NCBI GenBank assembly: GCA_020850735.1
Contig: JADZEE010000048.1
Span: 1 to 64,000, forward strand
From: Gammaproteobacteria bacterium
GTDB taxonomy: Bacteria; Pseudomonadota; Gammaproteobacteria; JADZEE01
DNA: 64,000 bases
Reading direction: 5' to 3'
The translations under genes were made by a program, and so were the position numbers. Shown in pieces: positions 59,742-64,000 of the stretch. Each line of letters begins with the position of its first letter. Within the stretch, counting starts at the first letter, position 1. Under the pieces are notes generated by a model. That model worked only from the letters and a program-made list of their open reading frames with translations. It did not search any database and had not been told where the DNA came from.

Positions 59742-61148
59742 ATGGCACTGCGGCAGCGACTGTTACGGAAGAAACCGATCGAGGCGCCGCAGGAGACCAG
59801 CCTGCACCGCTGTCTAGGCGCACTGGACCTCGTGCTGCTCGGTATCGGCGCCATCATCGGCACGGGTATCTTCGTGCTCACCGGGATCGCGGCCGCCAAC
59901 CAGGCCGGTCCGGCGCTGGTCCTGTCATTCGTGGTGGCCGGCGTCGCCTGCGGCGCGGCGGCGCTCGCCTACGCCGAGCTGGCGGCCAGCCTCGGTGGCT
60001 GCGGCAGCGCCTATGGCTACAGTTACACGGCGTTCGGCGAGATCTTCGCGTGGCTCATCGGCTGGATCCTGGTGCTGGAGTACGGCGTCGCCGTCGCCGC
60101 CGTGGCGACCGGCTGGTCGGGTTACTTCGGCAACGCCCTGCACGTGGTCGGGCTCACCCTGCCCGAGGCCCTGACCAGGCCCCCGGCCGCGGGTGGCATC
60201 GCCGACGTGCCCGCGCTCGGGATCGTGCTCACCCTGATGGCGCTGGTCGCTTACGGCGTGCGTGAAAGTGCGCGCGTCAACGCGGCCATGGTGTTCGTGA
60301 AGCTCGCCACCATCGCCGTGTTCATCGGCGTGGCGGCATTTCACGTCGAGCCGGCGAACTGGACGCCGTTCATGCCCTATGGCTGGATCCACGTCGACGC
60401 CGATGGTTCCAAGACGGGCATCCTGGCCGGCGCCTCGATCGTGTTTTTTGCCTACATCGGCTTCGACGCGGTGTCGACCGCGGCCGAGGAAGCGCGCGAT
60501 CCGCAGCGTGATCTGCCGATCGGGATCATCGGCTCGCTGATCGTGTGCACGGTGCTGTATATCGTGGTGTCGGCGCTGCTCACCGGCATCGTGCCCTACA
60601 CCAGGCTCGACGTGTCCTCGCCGGTGGCCTTCGCGTTGCACGAGATCGGTGTCGACTGGGCATCCGGGCTGGTCGCGGGCGGCGCCATCGCCGGCATCAC
60701 CACCGTGATGCTGGTGCTTTACTACGGACTGACACGCATCGTGTTCGCCATGGCGCGCGACGGCCTGATGCCACCCGCGCTCGCGCGGGTCAATCCGCGT
60801 ACCCGCACGCCCTTACGTGTCATCGTGCTGTGTGGCATCGTCATCGCGGCGCTCGCCGGTTTCGTGCCGCTGAACGAGCTGGCCGAGCTGGTGAATTTCG
60901 GCACGCTGTCCGCCTTCGTCATGGTCTGCGTCGGCGTCGTGGTCATGCGCCGCAACCATCCCGATCTGCCACGCCCGTTCCGTACGCCGCTGTATCCCCT
61001 CGTGCCGGTCGTCGGTGCGCTGTCGTGTGCGGCGCTGATGGTGTTTCTGCCGCAGGCGACCTGGTCGCGGTTCGCTTTGTGGCTGGGTGCCGGGCTGGCG
61101 TTCTACGCGCTGTATTCCTGCCGTCACAGCCGCCTGGCGGCGCCCTGA
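59742..61148 (+). CDS. APC-family amino acid permease (cationic amino acid type)
   Basis: A 468-residue inner-membrane permease with twelve to fourteen helices. It has a short cytoplasmic leader, then LVLLGIGAIIGTGIFVLTGIAA, the APC unwound-helix motif, then SVFFAYIGFDAVSTAAEEARDPQRDLPIGII (here beginning IVFFAYIGFDAV), the CAT/YfnA-type motif. It ends with a short basic tail. GGGAGGA lies 10 bases before the ATG. It follows the MATE gene by 44 bases and may be co-transcribed. Substrate probably a cationic or neutral amino acid. Confidence 0.9.
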   Translation: MALRQRLLRKKPIEAPQETSLHRCLGALDLVLLGIGAIIGTGIFVLTGIAAANQAGPALVLSFVVAGVACGAAALAYAELAASLGGCGSAYGYSYTAFGEIFAWLIGWILVLEYGVAVAAVATGWSGYFGNALHVVGLTLPEALTRPPAAGGIADVPALGIVLTLMALVAYGVRESARVNAAMVFVKLATIAVFIGVAAFHVEPANWTPFMPYGWIHVDADGSKTGILAGASIVFFAYIGFDAVSTAAEEARDPQRDLPIGIIGSLIVCTVLYIVVSALLTGIVPYTRLDVSSPVAFALHEIGVDWASGLVAGGAIAGITTVMLVLYYGLTRIVFAMARDGLMPPALARVNPRTRTPLRVIVLCGIVIAALAGFVPLNELAELVNFGTLSAFVMVCVGVVVMRRNHPDLPRPFRTPLYPLVPVVGALSCAALMVFLPQATWSRFALWLGAGLAFYALYSCRHSRLAAP

Positions 61149-61218
61149 CGGCGGCGCGCGGTCGTCAGCACCGCCGCCGCGGTGCGCGCATGGCAGGTGA
61201 GCCGCGGGCGCGGCAGGT

Positions 61219-63405
61219 TCAGCAGGCAGGACCCGAGCAGCCCGGTCCGGCGACGCCCGGGAACCCGTGCTCGGCGGTGCTCGCCGCCTTGAGCTGGGTC
61301 GGACCCTGGATGAGATCGGCGAGTATGTGCGCCGCCTCGGTCAGGACGACGTCGAATCTCGGATCCTTGGCGCGCTCCTTTTCCTCGTCCGCGAGCGTTT
61401 CCTCGTCCTCGTCGCTGAGGCTGCCGTCCGGCGGCAGCGGCGGCAACCCGAGCGCCGCCCGCAGGCGGTTTTCGCGCTCGGAGTGCTCGGCCTTGGCGCG
61501 TTCCTGCTCCGCGCGCCGCGTGCTCTCGACCAGACTCAAGGTCTTGCGCGCACGCACGTCCTTGAGATTCTGCGCCTCTTCGATCAGCACCTTGAAACCT
61601 TCGTCGTTGGCGATGCGCCGCTGGTGCAGTGACAGCGCGCCGGCGAGGGCGCCGAGATGCGATTTTGCCAGCACGAACCTGGCCGGTTTGACCTGATCCC
61701 AGGGCAGCGCGTTGTCGAGTGCGCGTTCGCCTTCGTCGTCCGCATAGCTCGCAGTGGGAAAGATGACGTCCGGCACGACGCCGCGATGCTGCGTGCTCGC
61801 ACCGGCGATGCGGAAGAACTGGGCGATGGTCGCCTTGAGCTGGCCGAGGCCGTCCTCCGAGAGCCGATCCAGGCGGTTGAGATCGACCAGATTCTGCACC
61901 GTGCCCTTGCCGAATGTGGGCTCGCCGATGATGATGCCGCGCTTGTAGTCCTGGATGGCGCCGGCAAAGATCTCCGACGCCGACGCGCTGTTGCGATCCA
62001 CCAGCACCGCGAGCGGTCCGCCGTATTCGACCGAGGGATCGGTATCACGTTCGACCTGGATGCGGCCGTCCGCGCTGCGGACCTGGACCACCGGCCCGGT
62101 TTCGATGAACAGGCCCGTGAGCTCGGTCGCCTCCGTCAGCGAGCCGCCGCCGTTGCTGCGCAGGTCGATGACGATACCGTCCACGCCATCGTTTTTCAGA
62201 TCGACCAGGAGCTTGCGGACATCCCGTGTCGTGCTGCGGTAGTCCTTGTCGCCGGCCGCGCGCGCCTCGAAGTCGAGGTAGAACGTCGGCAGCTCGATGA
62301 CGCCCAGGTGCACTTTCGACGGGCCGATCTGCACGTCGATCGTCTTTTTCTGCGCGGCCTGTTCTTCCAGCTCGATCTTGTTGCGGGTGATGGCGACGAC
62401 CTTGGTCGGGCCTTCCGGGCCGCTGCTCTTGGGCAGCACCTGCAGGCGCACGGTCGTGCCCTTCGGTCCGCGGATGAGATCCACCACGTCGTCCAGGCGC
62501 CAGCCGACGACGTCGGCGATTTCGCCGCTGTCGCCCTGGCCGACTCCGACGATGCGATCATCGGCGTGCAACCTGCCGCTCTTGTCCGCCGGGCCCCCGG
62601 GGACTACCTGGCGCACCAGCGTATATTCCTCCTCGCCCTGCAGCACCGCGCCTATGCCTTCGAGCGACAGGCTCATGCGGATGCGGAAGTTTTCCGAGGT
62701 GCGCGGCGAGAAGTACGCGGTGTGCGGCTCGATGGACGTGGTGTAGGCGTTGATGAAGACCTGGAAAACGTCCTCCGCGTTCAATTGCAGCGTGCGCCGT
62801 TCGAGACCGTCGTAGCGCGTCGCCAGGGTCTTGTGGATCTCCTGCGGATCCTTGCCGGCAATCCGCAGGCTGAGCACGTCGTTCTTCACCCGCTTGCGCC
62901 ACAGTTCGTCCAGTTCCGCGCGATCCTTCGGCCACGGCGCTTTGCTGCGGTCGAGCTCGATGCTCTCGTCAACGTTGAAATCGAACGGCCGGTCGAGCAG
63001 CGACTTCACGTAGGCGACCCGTTCGCTGACGTGGTCGCGATAGGTCTTGAAGATTTCGAACACCGGCATCAGCTCGGCCGAACGCAGGTAGTCGTCGAAA
63101 CTGTCCTTCTGCGCGGACCAGGCTTCGAGGTCGGCGGCGGTGAAGAAGCTGCGCGTCGGGTCGAGGGCTTCGAGATAGCGTTCGAAGACCTGTTCGGACA
63201 GGCTGTCGTCCAGGCCGGCCTTCTTGTAGTGGTAGTTGGCGATGAAGTGGGCGATGAGCTTGGTCGCGCGCTCCTGGGCGTCCGTGGGCACCAGTTCGCC
63301 GGCGGGAATGGTGGCGACGACGGCGCCGCCGGTGCCGCACGCGAGCAGCGTTGCGGCCAGCACGACGAGGCGGCAGCCGGCACGAAAGTTCTGTATGCGT
63401 ATCAT
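61219..63405 (-). CDS. prc: carboxy-terminal processing protease (Prc/Tsp, S41A)
   Basis: A 728-residue periplasmic protease that degrades proteins with nonpolar or SsrA-type C-termini and trims envelope enzymes. It has a signal sequence (about residues 8-30), an N-terminal helical domain (YHYKKAGLDDSLSEQVFERYLEALDPTRSFF), a PDZ domain (VVPGGPADKSGRLHADDRIVGVGQG) and an S41 catalytic domain with Ser in DRNSASASEIFAGAI and Lys in GEPTFGKGTVQ. The C-terminal DUF3340 region has PPDGSLSDEDEETLADEE. This is the gammaproteobacterial-type architecture. ATG 63405 is preferred. Full length. Confidence 0.92.
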   Translation of the reverse strand: MIRIQNFRAGCRLVVLAATLLACGTGGAVVATIPAGELVPTDAQERATKLIAHFIANYHYKKAGLDDSLSEQVFERYLEALDPTRSFFTAADLEAWSAQKDSFDDYLRSAELMPVFEIFKTYRDHVSERVAYVKSLLDRPFDFNVDESIELDRSKAPWPKDRAELDELWRKRVKNDVLSLRIAGKDPQEIHKTLATRYDGLERRTLQLNAEDVFQVFINAYTTSIEPHTAYFSPRTSENFRIRMSLSLEGIGAVLQGEEEYTLVRQVVPGGPADKSGRLHADDRIVGVGQGDSGEIADVVGWRLDDVVDLIRGPKGTTVRLQVLPKSSGPEGPTKVVAITRNKIELEEQAAQKKTIDVQIGPSKVHLGVIELPTFYLDFEARAAGDKDYRSTTRDVRKLLVDLKNDGVDGIVIDLRSNGGGSLTEATELTGLFIETGPVVQVRSADGRIQVERDTDPSVEYGGPLAVLVDRNSASASEIFAGAIQDYKRGIIIGEPTFGKGTVQNLVDLNRLDRLSEDGLGQLKATIAQFFRIAGASTQHRGVVPDVIFPTASYADDEGERALDNALPWDQVKPARFVLAKSHLGALAGALSLHQRRIANDEGFKVLIEEAQNLKDVRARKTLSLVESTRRAEQERAKAEHSERENRLRAALGLPPLPPDGSLSDEDEETLADEEKERAKDPRFDVVLTEAAHILADLIQGPTQLKAASTAEHGFPGVAGPGCSGPAC

Positions 63406-63553
63406 GGCAGGGGAATTCGACCGTTCCGACGGGGTTGGGTTCGCCGCTCGCCGCGATTCTAGCGCAACTGATCTCGTGGTGCGTAGTCGCGACAGTTGCA
63501 GATTGCGTGCCACGCACGGTAGCGTTCACGCACGCGAACCGATCGCAGCGACG

Positions 63554-64000
63554 ATGCGCAGCCTCGAAGAATGGTTCACCGAATACGCCGTCAGCCACCG
63601 CCACCCGGTGAACGAACGGCTGCACCAGGTCTGCGTGCCGCTCATCGCGGTGAGCCTGCTGGCGCTGCTGTGGCCGATCCCGCTGCCGGCGGCCCTCGCC
63701 GGGACGGCCGCGGCCGCGAACTGGGCGAGCCTGGTTGCGGCGGTGGCGCTGGCCTATTACGCCCTGCTGTCGCCGGCGCTCGCCCTCGGCATGCTGGCCT
63801 GCGCCTTGCCGGTGCTTGCGCTCATTGCCGCCGCGGCCGGCACGGGTTTGCCGCTCGGCGCCGTCGCCGCCACGGTATTCGTCCTGGCGTGGCTCGGGCA
63901 GTTGGCCGGTCATCGGGTGGAAGGCCGGCGGCCGGCATTTTTTCGCGACCTGCAGTTCCTGCTGATCGGCCCGTTATGGGTACTGGCCGCCCTCTACCGG
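63554..64000 (+). CDS. DUF962 (Mpo1-like) membrane protein, N-terminal part
   Basis: The first 149 codons of a gene that runs off the right edge. The product begins MRSLEEWFTEYAVSHRHPVNERLHQVCVPLIAVSLLALLW. The HxxxxNxxxH pattern (HPVNERLHQ) is typical of DUF962/Mpo1-like fatty-acid alpha-dioxygenase-related proteins. Four hydrophobic helices follow, and the second His motif is GHRVEGRRPAFF. In yeast the family oxidises 2-hydroxy fatty acids; the bacterial role is unclear. Divergent from prc. Confidence 0.8.
   Translation, partial: MRSLEEWFTEYAVSHRHPVNERLHQVCVPLIAVSLLALLWPIPLPAALAGTAAAANWASLVAAVALAYYALLSPALALGMLACALPVLALIAAAAGTGLPLGAVAATVFVLAWLGQLAGHRVEGRRPAFFRDLQFLLIGPLWVLAALYR

Noticed and set aside
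1-64000. CRISPR array, prophage or integrative element boundaries
   Set aside because: No regularly spaced repeats, no phage structural or integrase genes and no tRNA for attachment sites were seen; the only mobile DNA recognised is the IS3 element and the MITE-like sequence.

Overview
This is a high-GC window with dense coding, short intergenic gaps and frequent 4-bp stop/start overlaps. The best guess for the host is a hopanoid-making gammaproteobacterium. The evidence is a Prc/Tsp-type carboxy-terminal protease of the gammaproteobacterial form, a class I fumarase, PurN, MtgA, LpxR, c-di-GMP proteins, and hpnI/hpnJ/hpnK hopanoid head-group genes. No rRNA, tRNA or CRISPR array was found, so the taxonomy is inference.

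Layout. (1) 1-5.6 kb is a heavy-metal island on the minus strand: an ArsR/SmtB repressor, a CDF transporter, a small Cys/His-rich secreted protein, czcC and a partial czcB. An IS3-family element at about 2858-4290 has cut the 3' end of arsR away from the rest. Beside it lies a decayed mercury-type locus with a MerR fossil, a frameshifted MerC-like gene and a thioredoxin-fold gene. A DMT transporter with a His-rich tail follows. (2) 7-23.9 kb is mostly housekeeping and accessory metabolism: an esterase, an MFS pump, a PEBP-like secreted protein, a crotonase, a degenerate PP2C, a diguanylate cyclase, gamma-glutamyltransferase, two tandem Ca2+/Na+ antiporters, a MaoC-Pta fusion whose 3' end carries a MITE-like element, a SEL1-Vps62 protein, fumarase and MtgA. 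(3) 23.9-31.7 kb is one minus-strand run that appears to build and decorate a hopanoid head group: DegT aminotransferase, epimerase, HpnL-like membrane protein, HpnJ, HpnI, HpnK, epimerase. (4) 31.9-43.4 kb holds an omega-aminotransferase, a nucleoside transporter, a methyltransferase, a degenerate GGDEF-cupin fusion, a CNNM/CorC protein, a heme-c protein, purN, an HDAC-like deacylase and a Mug-type DNA glycosylase. (5) 43.5-47.2 kb is a coenzyme F420 module, cofE-cofD-cofC, followed by an F420-type (LLM) oxidoreductase. (6) 47.4-64 kb includes an orphan pqqA-like 24-codon gene with its own terminator, lpxR, uspA-SDR, a very large PAS/GAF/HD-GYP regulator, a divergent NTF2-like/LysR pair, MATE and APC transporters, prc and a partial DUF962 gene.

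The main themes are metal efflux with visible genome decay, envelope lipid modification (hopanoids, lipid A), less common redox cofactors (F420, PQQ), and c-di-GMP and other regulatory proteins with several apparently inactive sensory or catalytic domains. The most notable points are the IS insertion that removes half of the alpha-5 metal site of the ArsR repressor, the unannotated pqqA, the hopanoid cluster with extra sugar genes, and the proteobacterial F420 module.
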